64,000 nucleotides of DNA from Ferdinandcohnia humi_A (GTDB taxonomy: Bacteria > Bacillota > Bacilli > Bacillales > Bacillaceae_L): the NCBI GenBank assembly GCA_047608075.1, contig JBLKRX010000004.1, positions 135,571-199,570 of the forward strand, in the 5' to 3' direction. Shown here one piece after another: positions 24,444 through 32,919 of the stretch (position 1 is its first letter; the number at the start of each line of letters is the position of its first letter). The notes beneath the pieces are model-generated. The model made no database searches and was not told the DNA's origin. It saw only the letters and a list, made by a program, of their open reading frames with translations. Made by a program: the position numbers and the translations under genes.

Positions 24444-26699
24444 TTAAGACGAGCAAGCGACACAATCTTCAACTTCAAGCGATTGATTTCGAACGTAGTA
24501 CGTAGATTTTAAACCTTCTTCCCAAGCAAGCATGAACAGTTCTAAGAACTCTTTTGCAGTTGTTTCGGGAGTAATATATAGATTAAACGATTGAGCTTGG
24601 TCGATATGCTTTTGTCGTTTACCTGCTGCCTTAATCGAATAGCGTTGGTCGATTTTGTGAGCTTCTTTGTAAAACCAAAACGTCTTTTCGTTTAAGTTTG
24701 GAGCTGTTTGAGGAATTACTGCTCCTTTTTTCTCTTCAACGAAGAACTTAGAGAATACAGGGTCAATCGAAGCTGTGCTTCCTGCGATTAGACTTGTTGA
24801 GCCTGTTGGAGCGATTGCCATAGTCCAAGCGTTACGCATACCATAAGTCGCTACATCACCAGCGAGCTTTTTCCAACGTCCTGAAACATATCCACGACGA
24901 GCGAAATATTCTCCTGTGTGCCACTCGCTCCCTTCGAACATTGGATAAACTCCTTTTTCCTTTGCAATCTCCATAGACGCTTTAATTGCTTGATATGCAA
25001 TTTCTTCGTAGAGCTTATCTGCTGTCTCTATATGATAATCAGACTCCCAAGGGATCCCGTTCTGTGCAAGATATTGATGATAGCCACTCGTTCCAAGTCC
25101 GACAGCTCTATATTTCATGTTGGTAAGTTTCGCTTGCTGAACAGGGTACATATTCAAGTCAATCACGTTATCGAGCATTCGCATTTCGACCTTGACGATT
25201 CTCTCAATGTCCTCGAAGCTCTTAACTCTTCCTAAGTTAAGCGAGCTTAGATTACATACAACAAAATCTCCTGGCTTTTGCTTCGTGACGATTATCGTAT
25301 CTTCGTTCTCAAGTATCAGTTCATCAGAAATAAACTCGGTAGGAGTCATGTTCTGCATAATTTCAGTACATAAGTTAGAGCTATAAATCATGCCAGCGTG
25401 TTTGTTTGGATTCAATCTGTTGACTGTATCTCGGTAGAATAAGAATGGAGTTCCTGTTTCGAAAGCCGAGACCATAATCTTTTTCATGACTTCGATTGCA
25501 GGAAGTGTTCGCTTCAACTGAAGTCTTTCGTCTTTTTCACATAAGATATATTTGTCGTTAAAGTCGTCTCCGTAAGTATCTTCAAGAGAGAATCCCATTA
25601 CTTGCTTGACTTCGTGTGGGTCAAACAAAGTCCATTCCCCACGCTCTTTTACTCGTTGCATAAAAATATCGGGAATACATACCCCTGGGAAAATATCGTG
25701 AGCTTTGAGTCTGTCGTCTCCGTTATTCGTCTTGACGTTTAAGAAATCGAGAATATCTAAATGCCAAGCGTCAAGATAAAGAGCGAAAGCTCCTGCTCTC
25801 GTTCCTAACTGGTCGACTGAAATCGCAATTTGATTGTAAAGACGAGACCAAGGGATAATTCCTCCGCTTGCTCCTTTATGTCCTCGTATATCTGCTCCGC
25901 GACTTCTTAACTTTCCTAAGTAGATACCCACTCCACCTCCGAACTTGGAGACGTTCGCTGTTGAGCGAGCTGTTCCGAAGATCCCTTCGAGTGAGTCTCC
26001 GACTGTATCAATAAAGCAAGAGGATAATTGATTCATTGGAGTTCCTGCGTTGGATAGCGTTGGAGTTGCAACAGTCATTTCTAAGTTGGAGAGAACGTCG
26101 TAAAACTCTTTCGCCCATTTCACTCGTTCTTCTTTCTTTTCGGGAATCGCTAAGTGCATAGCAATAATCATGAATCTTTCTTGAGGAAGCTCAAGAATTT
26201 CTTTGTTATATCCTCGAACAATGTATCTGTCTGCCATCATACGAAGTCCGATATAGTTGAACAAATTGTCTCGCTCTTCCTTGATATGACGAGCAAGTTC
26301 GTCAATCTGTTCTTTGTCGTAATTCTCAAGAAGATATTTTCCGTACAATTCTTCTTCCGTTAATCGAACGACTAAGTTATAGAAGTCTTTTGCGTTATAT
26401 CCGAAGTGTCCATGATAAGCTCTGTTAATGGCAGCTTCTTTGTATAAGTCATAAGCTAAGAGTCTAGCAGCTACAAATTGCCATTCGGGAGTCTCAACAG
26501 AAGTCTTTTCAACTGCTGTCTGGATAACTGTTTGCTGAATCTCTTTTGTGGTCATTCCGTCTCTGAATTGAAGCTGTGAGTCCATTTCAAGCTCTGTCGC
26601 TTCGCATTTTTCGTAACCGCGACAAGCGAACTCAATCACTTTGCGAATCTTTGAAATAGATAAATCCTCGCGTTGACCATTTCGCTTAATGATTTGCAT
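24444..26699 (-). CDS. nrdA: Ribonucleotide reductase class I large (catalytic) subunit
   Basis: Reduces ribonucleotides with NrdB. The 751-residue product begins MQIIKRNGQREDLSISKIRK, an ATP-cone type start, and has the active-site features LSSCFIDTVGDSLEGI, NLCTEIMQN and CNLSSLNLG, the glycyl-rich APTGSTSLIAGSTASIDP loop, and a redox C-terminus CVACSS. The sequence is uninterrupted: no intein, unlike several Bacillus phage relatives. The start is set by AAGGAGGAATTTGTTA. Thioredoxin is encoded 1.5 kb upstream. Confidence 0.94.
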   Translation of the reverse strand: MQIIKRNGQREDLSISKIRKVIEFACRGYEKCEATELEMDSQLQFRDGMTTKEIQQTVIQTAVEKTSVETPEWQFVAARLLAYDLYKEAAINRAYHGHFGYNAKDFYNLVVRLTEEELYGKYLLENYDKEQIDELARHIKEERDNLFNYIGLRMMADRYIVRGYNKEILELPQERFMIIAMHLAIPEKKEERVKWAKEFYDVLSNLEMTVATPTLSNAGTPMNQLSSCFIDTVGDSLEGIFGTARSTANVSKFGGGVGIYLGKLRSRGADIRGHKGASGGIIPWSRLYNQIAISVDQLGTRAGAFALYLDAWHLDILDFLNVKTNNGDDRLKAHDIFPGVCIPDIFMQRVKERGEWTLFDPHEVKQVMGFSLEDTYGDDFNDKYILCEKDERLQLKRTLPAIEVMKKIMVSAFETGTPFLFYRDTVNRLNPNKHAGMIYSSNLCTEIMQNMTPTEFISDELILENEDTIIVTKQKPGDFVVCNLSSLNLGRVKSFEDIERIVKVEMRMLDNVIDLNMYPVQQAKLTNMKYRAVGLGTSGYHQYLAQNGIPWESDYHIETADKLYEEIAYQAIKASMEIAKEKGVYPMFEGSEWHTGEYFARRGYVSGRWKKLAGDVATYGMRNAWTMAIAPTGSTSLIAGSTASIDPVFSKFFVEEKKGAVIPQTAPNLNEKTFWFYKEAHKIDQRYSIKAAGKRQKHIDQAQSFNLYITPETTAKEFLELFMLAWEEGLKSTYYVRNQSLEVEDCVACSS

Positions 26700-26755
26700 T
26701 AACAAATTCCTCCTTGAGTTGTATTCGAGCAACTGCTCGTTTCCTACAACTCTTC

Positions 26756-26784
26756 ATGTCGAAATCATGATGAAGGTGTGTCAA
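26756..26784 (-). promoter_or_regulatory. Phage-type promoter of nrdA (variant -35)
   Basis: Minus strand: TTGACAC, 16-base spacer, CGACAT. The upstream box is closer to a sigma-A -35, the -10 is the phage form. Confidence 0.65.
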
Positions 26785-26794
26785 TGCAAATAAA

Positions 26795-26819
26795 AAAAGC
26801 ACCCAGAATTTCGGGTGCA
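26795..26819 (-). terminator. Terminator of the EVE-like gene
   Basis: Stem GCACCC/GGGTGC followed on the minus strand by seven T. Confidence 0.8.
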
Positions 26820-26828
26820 GTTTTGAGA

Positions 26829-27383
26829 TTATAAATCGCTATATTTCTCACCTAGATAATCTAAAGTGTTTTTGTCTAAATCCGGCTGTGACTCAAGAAT
26901 TGATATTATTTCACGTGCTTTTTCCTCTGTAATGCTGAAGAGTGTATCCCCAACTCTTGGTCTAATTTCAAGACCAACGTCTGCGAATTTCACACCTTGC
27001 TTAGGATTTATTACCCATTCTAAATCAACATAGAAGGGCCATCTACCTTCCATAACTTTCATATTTGAAACGATTTTAGTTAAACCAATAATTCGCTTTT
27101 CTGGACTTGTAGCATACATGAACATATATTGCCCAGGTGTTAATTGTTCTGCTACTTTCTTTCTGTTTTTAGGAAATGCTGCCTTGGGATCAATTCTGTT
27201 ATGGGGTGCGAAAATACCAGGATAAACAATTTTAATCATAAAATCATCAACTGTGTTTGATTGAAACTCAACTTCCTCTTTAGCCAACCCTTTACTTTCC
27301 AATAATTTTTCCATATCGCTCACTCTCCCCTTTAGTTCTTCAAAAGCTTTTTCCAAGTAAACAACACGCTCGTTAATATCCAC
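26829..27383 (-). CDS. EVE-like (PUA/YTH-fold) protein with N-terminal coiled coil
   Basis: A 184-residue protein: a coiled coil at about 8-32, then an EVE-type domain at about 81-165 with GQYMFMYATSPEKRIIGLTK, WPFYVDLEWV and PRVGDTLFSI pieces. EVE domains read modified bases and often sit beside restriction or other defence genes; here the specificity is unknown. The start is a GTG with AAAGGAGG 12 bases upstream. Unlike phage genes nearby it has a sigma-A promoter covered by four operator palindromes and its own terminator, so it is a self-contained cargo unit. Confidence 0.68.
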   Translation of the reverse strand: MDINERVVYLEKAFEELKGRVSDMEKLLESKGLAKEEVEFQSNTVDDFMIKIVYPGIFAPHNRIDPKAAFPKNRKKVAEQLTPGQYMFMYATSPEKRIIGLTKIVSNMKVMEGRWPFYVDLEWVINPKQGVKFADVGLEIRPRVGDTLFSITEEKAREIISILESQPDLDKNTLDYLGEKYSDL

Positions 27384-27418
27384 TCTAAGCTAACGCCTCC
27401 TTTTAGCTTTATGGATAT

Positions 27419-27491
27419 ATCTTACAACTAAGTGTTTCACTTGTCAAGTGATTCACTTAATAAGTGTTTCACTCGTTTTAGTGATTCACTT
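27419..27491 (-). promoter_or_regulatory. Sigma-A promoter overlapped by four AAGTGWTTCACTT operators
   Basis: Minus strand TTGACA (27442-27447), 17-base spacer, TAAGAT (27419-27424). Palindromes AAGTGTTTCACTT, AAGTGATTCACTT, AAGTGTTTCACTC and TAGTGATTCACTT start at 27430, 27446, 27462 and 27479, spaced 16-17 bp. The first lies in the spacer, the second covers the -35. This is a strong repressor-array layout; the repressor is not identified. Confidence 0.8.
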
Positions 27492-27518
27492 AAAAAGAAA
27501 AAATAAAAGCGAAGTGCT

Positions 27519-27881
27519 CTATTCGAGCCACTTCACTTCTTTAAGTTCGTTGTATAAGTTTTCTTGATTCAATTCGAGTTCACGAATCTTCTCGTTGAGT
27601 GCGTCTGCTTTATCTAGCAATAACAGAAGCGTTCCATAATCATTTTCTTTTATTCGAAGCTCCATTTTGAACTTTATCTCGTCGAGTTGGTCTTTAAGTC
27701 CTTTTATCGTGTTTTCAATTGTGTAATAAACTCCAACTCCGATATAACGATACAAGTCAGGCTGAACAACAGCGATAACGTCTAATATATTGTTGTATTC
27801 CTGTTCTTCAATGAAAATATGAGTCTTTTCGTTATCGTCGTTATTTCCGAATAAAAACTGATTTAAGTTAAAGTCGCTCAT
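27519..27881 (-). CDS. Hypothetical phage protein with coiled coil, 120 residues
   Basis: Not recognised. C-terminal half is a long helix with heptad character (LDEIKFKMELRIKEND, LDKADALNEKIRELELNQENLYNEL). The start is MSDFNLNQF: its ATG overlaps the stop of the upstream nuclease gene as ATGA and GAGGAGGTAGCG precedes it. Last gene of the thioredoxin-nuclease unit. Confidence 0.62.
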   Translation of the reverse strand: MSDFNLNQFLFGNNDDNEKTHIFIEEQEYNNILDVIAVVQPDLYRYIGVGVYYTIENTIKGLKDQLDEIKFKMELRIKENDYGTLLLLLDKADALNEKIRELELNQENLYNELKEVKWLE

Positions 27882-28210
27882 GACGCTACCTCCTCGACTG
27901 AATCTTGAGTTACTTTCCATTTTCGAAAACCTTGTCTGTCAATCCATACCCAAAACTCGAAGTCTATGTTCTCAAACTCATACTCTCGGATAATGCTTTG
28001 AATAGCGTTAATCTCTTCTCGATAGCTTGACATAGTAAACTTTTTCGTTCGTTTGGATTGAACAGCAACGATTCGGTCTTTTCGAATTCCTAGAACGTCA
28101 ATCTTTGAGTGTGAGCCTGCGGAACGAAGAACGAGAAATCCTCGCTCCGTCAGCTCCTTAACTATCTTTCTTTCTATCTCATATCCTCGTTGATAATTCG
28201 TTCGAGCCAT
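27878..28210 (-). CDS. Hjc-like Holliday junction resolvase / VRR-type nuclease
   Basis: A 110-residue PD-(D/E)XK nuclease. It shows the archaeal Hjc pattern: GYEIERKIVKEL (Glu at about 11), RSAGSHSKIDVLG (catalytic Asp) and IVAVQSKR (x-Q-x-K). This would resolve branched DNA during phage recombination or packaging, a role other phages fill with RuvC- or RecU-like enzymes. Start and stop overlap with its neighbours (TAATG and ATGA), so translation is coupled with thioredoxin. Confidence 0.8.
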   Translation of the reverse strand: MARTNYQRGYEIERKIVKELTERGFLVLRSAGSHSKIDVLGIRKDRIVAVQSKRTKKFTMSSYREEINAIQSIIREYEFENIDFEFWVWIDRQGFRKWKVTQDSVEEVAS

Positions 28211-28515
28211 TAGACCACCTTGCCAATCAGTTCTTGAAGTTGTTCTTTAGATTGGAAGCCGATACTCTTGAACTTCATGTCTCCATTTAGGAAGAAAATA
28301 AGAGTAGGAACACTCATGACTTCGAATTGTCCTGCAAGCTCTGGGCCTTCTTCAACGTCGACTTTAAGAATCTTCACATTCTCTTCTTGTTCCAATTGCT
28401 CAAGCTGTAACATAAGCATTTTACAAGGGTTACACCATGTAGCGTAGAAATCAACAAGCGTAACTCCTTCAGTAAATTCTTTTTGAAGTTCTTCGAATGT
28501 CTTAATCTCTTTCAT
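28210..28515 (-). CDS. Thioredoxin with WCNPC active site
   Basis: A 101-residue thioredoxin fold: FYATWCNPCKML near residues 24-35 and the cis-proline segment SVPTLIFF near 73-80. The active site is Cys-Asn-Pro-Cys rather than the usual Cys-Gly-Pro-Cys, which could shift redox potential or partner choice. In the phage the likely partner is the NrdA C-terminal cysteine pair. The start has GGAGGTAACGTCAT upstream. Confidence 0.92.
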   Translation of the reverse strand: MKEIKTFEELQKEFTEGVTLVDFYATWCNPCKMLMLQLEQLEQEENVKILKVDVEEGPELAGQFEVMSVPTLIFFLNGDMKFKSIGFQSKEQLQELIGKVV

Positions 28516-28536
28516 ATGACGTTACCTCCTTGACTC

Positions 28537-29502
28537 TCAAGCAGTCCCCTGTTCTGCTCGAAAATGTTCATTACAAGTAGTTTTATAAGGACAGAAGAGA
28601 CATTTCGACGTATCGGGTTGTGGTCGAACTTGAGCGTAATACATACCTGCCACTCTTGCGAACTTGTCGAGAAGTTGTTGTTTATCCTCTTCCGTAACTT
28701 TGACGTAGAAAGCTCTCATATCAGGCTTCGCTTCTGCTCCTTTAGTCCAGCCATCTTTTGCGAGAGATTCATAGACAATAAGGAACTCGTTAATTCCAAA
28801 GAGCAACGAATAAGCGATACATTGTTGTTTGTGTGAGTCTTGAGCGTCTTTCATCTTGTAACTTCCAACAGCTCCGATAGTCGTTGATTTCGTCTTGAAC
28901 TCGAATCCAATCGTTGAGTAATCAACGAACTTTAGTAAGCCGTCCATCATTCCGTAGATTTGGAAAGAGATCCCGTTATGCTCGAACTGCTTCACGTTGC
29001 GAATGTTCTTCTCCCAAGCAGGAGTACCATCTTCCATTCGTACTACTTTGAAAGCAGGAGATTCGAGATACTTCTCGGCATACAATAAATCTCTTTGAGT
29101 CGCTGAATGAACTGCTGTACCGTTACGAGTCCAACGTCTTTGATAAGGAAAGAAAGGTTGCTCGTCTTTTACTTCGTTGACAGCTTTATAGAATAACTCG
29201 CGTTCACACTTAGAAGCAGAAGAAGGAGAGAACGTAATCAAATTATTATCGAAGTGTAGATTGCTTTTATCGTTTTCTAACGCTTTCAGCTCGTCGCGAA
29301 TCAATAGCTTTTCAATCTCAAAGTCTAATGGTGTATCTTTTGAGTGAATAGCGTCAAAGTGAGAGAGAATCGCTTTACTTAAGTCGTCTCCTCGACTGTT
29401 TGCTTTTTGCTCTCGAATCTCTTCTCGAAGTTGTTTTGCTCCTGCACGAGAAATTAAGCTACTAATTGGAACCACTCCCCTTTCTTGTACCCTTCTCCCC
29501 AT
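28537..29502 (-). CDS. RecB/Cas4-like PD-(D/E)XK exonuclease with Fe-S cysteines
   Basis: A 321-residue nuclease. The core shows GMMDGLL (Asp, about 190), GFEFKTK (Glu-x-Lys, about 205) and QQCIAYSLL (motif with Gln/Tyr). A Cys in SASKCERELF and the C-terminal CLFCPYKTTC make a four-cysteine set typical of Fe-S clustered Cas4/AddB-like nucleases. It overlaps the 3' end of the DNA polymerase gene by 49 bases; a shorter start at a GTG within the overlap is possible. Likely in replication-linked recombination. Confidence 0.85.
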   Translation of the reverse strand: MGRRVQERGVVPISSLISRAGAKQLREEIREQKANSRGDDLSKAILSHFDAIHSKDTPLDFEIEKLLIRDELKALENDKSNLHFDNNLITFSPSSASKCERELFYKAVNEVKDEQPFFPYQRRWTRNGTAVHSATQRDLLYAEKYLESPAFKVVRMEDGTPAWEKNIRNVKQFEHNGISFQIYGMMDGLLKFVDYSTIGFEFKTKSTTIGAVGSYKMKDAQDSHKQQCIAYSLLFGINEFLIVYESLAKDGWTKGAEAKPDMRAFYVKVTEEDKQQLLDKFARVAGMYYAQVRPQPDTSKCLFCPYKTTCNEHFRAEQGTA

Positions 29503-31685
29503 CTTGTCATGATTTCCGTATCTACTTTAAGAGGAACGTCAAGTTCTGCTGAACGAATCATACACGCTTCAATTTCTTCGATTTCTTTCAACGTAATTGA
29601 GCTATCAACGAGCATAAGAGCTTCGTCGTGAACTGTTCCGATTACTTCCCACCCTTTCGGTTTAACGTGAGCATGAATATTTAATAGTGCTCGCTTCATA
29701 ATGTCGGCAGCAGTTCCTTGAATACGTGCGTTGACAGCCATTCGACGTACTCTTTCAACTTCTCCTTTAATCTTTTGAAAGCTCCGCTTCGTATCATATG
29801 GAAGTTCTTTGTATTCCCAAAAGTTGAGAGGAAGTTCATTCGTTCCAAGAATGGAACACATCTTACGAACAAGAGCGTCATACTCTCTCGCGTTTCTCGT
29901 ATGAGTTGGGAATCGACGCTTTCGACCATACAATGTCTCAACGAACTCGTTGTCTTTTACGTATTGGTGAGTATCATTGATGAATTGATGAACGTCAGGG
30001 TACGTCTTGAAGAAGTCTTGAATGAACTTATGAGCTTCTTCGACTGTAATTCCTAACTGTTCCGCAAGAGTGAACATTGAAGTTCCATACATGACAGCTA
30101 ACAATCCGACTTTCATCATTTTGCGATACTTCGAACCGTCGACACACTCTTCGAGAGGAACATTAAATACTTGACTAGCAAGTGTTGAATACAAGTCCTG
30201 CCCTTTAAGGTAAGGCTCTTGAAGCTTCTTATCGTTACTCATATGAGCAAGAACGCGTGGCTCAATCTGTGAGAAGTCGATTCCTAAAATCAGCTTTCCT
30301 TCGGGGGCGATTATCAATTTTCTCGCTTTAGGAGGCAAGTTCTGTAAGTTTGGATTATTACTTGAGAATCGACCAGTAACAGTTGAGACTTGATTGAATG
30401 AGCCATGAATTCTTCCGTCTTTCTTTATCTGTGAAGGAAGAGCTTCAATGTACGTTCCCAAGAGCTTCGTTAAGTCTCGATATTGAAGAAGGAAGTCGAT
30501 CCCTTTATGATGATTTTTCAACTTCTTGAGAGTCGCTTTATCTGTTGAGCGATTCTTACTAATGTCTGGTAGCTCTAACACGTCATAAAGGACTTCTTGA
30601 AGCTGTGAAGGAGAGTTGAAGTTAATATCTCCGAAGAAGTGCTTCAATTTCTTTTCAATCTGAACGATTTCTTCTTGAAGTTCTGTTCCGTACTCCTTCG
30701 CAAATTCTAAATCAATAAGGAATCCGTTTTGCTCCATATCAATACAAACTTCAATTAAAGGATTTTCGAGCTTCTGATACAATTCAAGCAGTCTATCTCG
30801 CTTCTTCAAATGCTCTAACTGCCAAGAATAGAGCTTATATGTTAAGTGAGTATCTTTGGCAGCATAAACGAGAGCAACGTCGAGAGGAACATCAGCGAAT
30901 TTCGCGTTCTTTCCGAATAACTCCTCGAACGTATAAGACTCGTCTTTGAATCCGAAATGCTTTCCGTATTTTGTAGCGAGATTCTTCAATGCGAAGGAAG
31001 TCTCATTCTCGTTTAGAATCGCCATAGCGATTTGTGTATCGTGAGCAAGTCCTCTCATTCTCAATCCATGACGGATAAACATATGAATATCGAATTTCGC
31101 ATTGTGAAGAACTTTCCCTATAAAGGGAGACGTTAAAGTTGGCTCAAGAGCTTTCAGAACAACGTCTCTCTTGAGCTGTTTTCCTGTCGTATGAGCAACA
31201 GGGATATAGACGTGATAATCAGCGTTTGGAAGCGTGAGAGAGATTCCTACTATCTCGTCGTTATATACGTCTAGTCCTGTTGTCTCTGTATCAACAGCGA
31301 TTATAGGCTCATTCTTTAAGTCTTGAACGAGTTTATTCAGTTGCTTTTCTGTCTGAACAAGAATGTAATTGTCGGGAGTTTCAGCAACGAGCTTTTCAAG
31401 TTTCTCGTCTCTTTCAATTTCCTGCAACTGTTGCCACATTCTCAACGCTTCAGCTTTCGAAAATCGCTTATCAGAATCTCTTCCGACTTTTCCTTCCTCG
31501 AAAGCTCGTTTGACTGCGTAAAGCTTTTGTAAGTCTGCTTCTGTGTTACCAGCAAGCGAGAGAACTCTTTCCCACGCTTGCTCGATTGTTTCCTTACTCG
31601 CTGTCTTTTTCTTAACTGCTTTCTTAACTCTCTCGACAGCTTGAGAGTCGTCGTCTTTTAGACTTAACTTGATTTCAAGCTCCAT
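29454..31685 (-). CDS. Phage DNA polymerase, family A
   Basis: Replicative polymerase of 743 residues with proofreading but no 5' nuclease. The 3'-5' exonuclease motif DTETTGLDVYNDE lies at about 131-143; polymerase motif A GIDFSQIEPRVLA, the O-helix region RKMMKVGLLAVMYG and motif C GTVHDEALM follow. The first about 100 residues are a charged helical extension, not part of the usual core. The start MELEIKL is set by GAGG; two ATGs just upstream are less well placed. A phage-type promoter ends only 19 bases upstream of the start. Confidence 0.95.
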   Translation of the reverse strand: MELEIKLSLKDDDSQAVERVKKAVKKKTASKETIEQAWERVLSLAGNTEADLQKLYAVKRAFEEGKVGRDSDKRFSKAEALRMWQQLQEIERDEKLEKLVAETPDNYILVQTEKQLNKLVQDLKNEPIIAVDTETTGLDVYNDEIVGISLTLPNADYHVYIPVAHTTGKQLKRDVVLKALEPTLTSPFIGKVLHNAKFDIHMFIRHGLRMRGLAHDTQIAMAILNENETSFALKNLATKYGKHFGFKDESYTFEELFGKNAKFADVPLDVALVYAAKDTHLTYKLYSWQLEHLKKRDRLLELYQKLENPLIEVCIDMEQNGFLIDLEFAKEYGTELQEEIVQIEKKLKHFFGDINFNSPSQLQEVLYDVLELPDISKNRSTDKATLKKLKNHHKGIDFLLQYRDLTKLLGTYIEALPSQIKKDGRIHGSFNQVSTVTGRFSSNNPNLQNLPPKARKLIIAPEGKLILGIDFSQIEPRVLAHMSNDKKLQEPYLKGQDLYSTLASQVFNVPLEECVDGSKYRKMMKVGLLAVMYGTSMFTLAEQLGITVEEAHKFIQDFFKTYPDVHQFINDTHQYVKDNEFVETLYGRKRRFPTHTRNAREYDALVRKMCSILGTNELPLNFWEYKELPYDTKRSFQKIKGEVERVRRMAVNARIQGTAADIMKRALLNIHAHVKPKGWEVIGTVHDEALMLVDSSITLKEIEEIEACMIRSAELDVPLKVDTEIMTRWGEGYKKGEWFQLVA

Positions 31686-31704
31686 AATCATCACCTCGTT
31701 TTTT

Positions 31705-31733
31705 ATGTCGAAGGCGATTCTTTGATGTGACTT
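31705..31733 (-). promoter_or_regulatory. Phage-type promoter of the DNA polymerase gene
   Basis: Minus strand: AAGTCAC, 16-base spacer, CGACAT. The upstream box overlaps the stop codon of the preceding gene. Confidence 0.72.
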
Positions 31734-32133
31734 ATCCTAAAAATTTGGTGTAATTATCAGCGTGTAGAGCTTTCTTCTTTTTTACATGATAAAGATATGG
31801 GGATAATCGCAAACGAATAGCTTTCATACCTTCAACGTGTTCAACAGGAATATAATAATGTCTGTTCTCACGTTGGTCGAAAACAACTACAATGTCCGTA
31901 TCTTCCTTCGTGTATGGCTTTTGACTGAATCCAACTACTTCTCTTCCTCCGTTGAAGTTCGTGCCAGACTTTACTTGAACTCGAACGTAGCGACCATTCT
32001 TTTCAGCTATGAAATCGCAACGCTCAAGCGTAAAAGGGGTATAAATGCTATATCCTCTCTTCGCGTACTCATTCATGACGCTAAGTTCACTCAATAGTCC
32101 TGTTTGCATATTTTCAGCAAGCATGAGAGCCAC
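31732..32133 (-). CDS. PD-(D/E)XK endonuclease-like protein
   Basis: A 133-residue protein with GLLSELSVMNEYAKRGY (Glu helix), CDFIAEKNG (Asp) and VRVQVKSG (Q-x-K), the order of a small PD-(D/E)XK fold similar to group-I-intron-like or PDDEXK_11-type nucleases. It overlaps the start of the upstream PhoH-like gene by 20 bases. A repair or branch-processing role in replication is inferred. The C-terminal basic segment (VKKKKALH) may bind DNA. Confidence 0.72.
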   Translation of the reverse strand: MALMLAENMQTGLLSELSVMNEYAKRGYSIYTPFTLERCDFIAEKNGRYVRVQVKSGTNFNGGREVVGFSQKPYTKEDTDIVVVFDQRENRHYYIPVEHVEGMKAIRLRLSPYLYHVKKKKALHADNYTKFLG

Positions 32134-32851
32134 TTCCTTTCAAGCGATTTACTGTATTCATAACGTCGTCAGCGTAATCTGCAAACCAACCACGATAGTT
32201 ATTAACGAGAGTATGATAAGCGACTTTCGTTCCTTTGAAATGCGCCATATAGATTTCAAAAGGAGTGAGTCCTGTGAATTTCTTCTGCTTCTTGTTATCG
32301 TTTTGACGAAGAGATCCCACCGTTACGATTTTGCAATCATCAGCACAACGAGTATAAATCGTTTGAAGCTCTTCTAAGTCAAAAGATTGAGCTTCGTCAA
32401 TGATTACAAAAGCTCGTTTCCACGTAACCCCACGAGTGAATGACGTTGTAACAGCTATCAATCTTGGAGCTTGTTTCGTTAATGGATTGGGTTGCGACCA
32501 TACTTCGTAAGTGCCTGGCTTAATTAAATCGAGCGTATCGACGATAGGTTGCATATAAGGTTTTTCCTTATCGTCTAAGTCGCCTGGTAAATGTCCTACT
32601 TCACGAATAGGAATCGCATTTCGAACATAAATCAATTTATCGTAAGTCTCTTTCTCCACTTCGTAAGCTCCTGCTAAAACAGCGAGAGAAGTCTTTCCTG
32701 TTCCTGCTTTAGCTTCACAAAATACTGCTTGTATATCGTCAACAGGAGCCCAAAGAGACTTCATATAATCAAGCTGATAGTCGTCTCCTTGAACATTGAT
32801 TCCGCGTTCAGCTAACCATTTCCAACGAATGTCTTTGAATTTCTTTGACAA
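32114..32851 (-). CDS. PhoH-like P-loop ATPase
   Basis: A 245-residue single-domain ATPase of the PhoH type: Walker A EAKAGTGKTSLAVLAG at about 46-61, Walker B FVIIDEAQSFDLEE at about 150-163, and the VTVGSLRQND sensor segment at about 180. PhoH proteins are frequent in phages and may act as RNA- or DNA-dependent helicases; the role is not settled. It lies between the ssDNA-binding protein and the nuclease/polymerase genes in a probable replication operon. Confidence 0.88.
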   Translation of the reverse strand: MSKKFKDIRWKWLAERGINVQGDDYQLDYMKSLWAPVDDIQAVFCEAKAGTGKTSLAVLAGAYEVEKETYDKLIYVRNAIPIREVGHLPGDLDDKEKPYMQPIVDTLDLIKPGTYEVWSQPNPLTKQAPRLIAVTTSFTRGVTWKRAFVIIDEAQSFDLEELQTIYTRCADDCKIVTVGSLRQNDNKKQKKFTGLTPFEIYMAHFKGTKVAYHTLVNNYRGWFADYADDVMNTVNRLKGSGSHAC

Positions 32852-32883
32852 CTTGGATTCCCCCGCTTCGTTATGGGTATAAG

Positions 32884-32908
32884 AAAAGGAGGAGAAGCTC
32901 TCTCCCCC
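32884..32908 (-). terminator. Terminator of the ssDNA-binding protein gene
   Basis: Eight-pair stem GGGGGAGA/TCTCCTCC (one G-U) followed on the minus strand by TTTTCTT. It also precedes the PhoH-like gene. Confidence 0.65.
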
Positions 32909-32919
32909 TATCTGTTGGA

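Noticed and set aside
24444..26699. Intein or intron in nrdA
   Set aside because: The reading frame aligns in order with the catalytic motifs without an extra segment.
27430..27491. CRISPR or iteron array
   Set aside because: Units are 13 bp palindromes overlapping a good promoter, which fits operators better.
29696..30056. Frames on both strands inside the polymerase gene
   Set aside because: Shadows of the conserved polymerase motifs in other frames.
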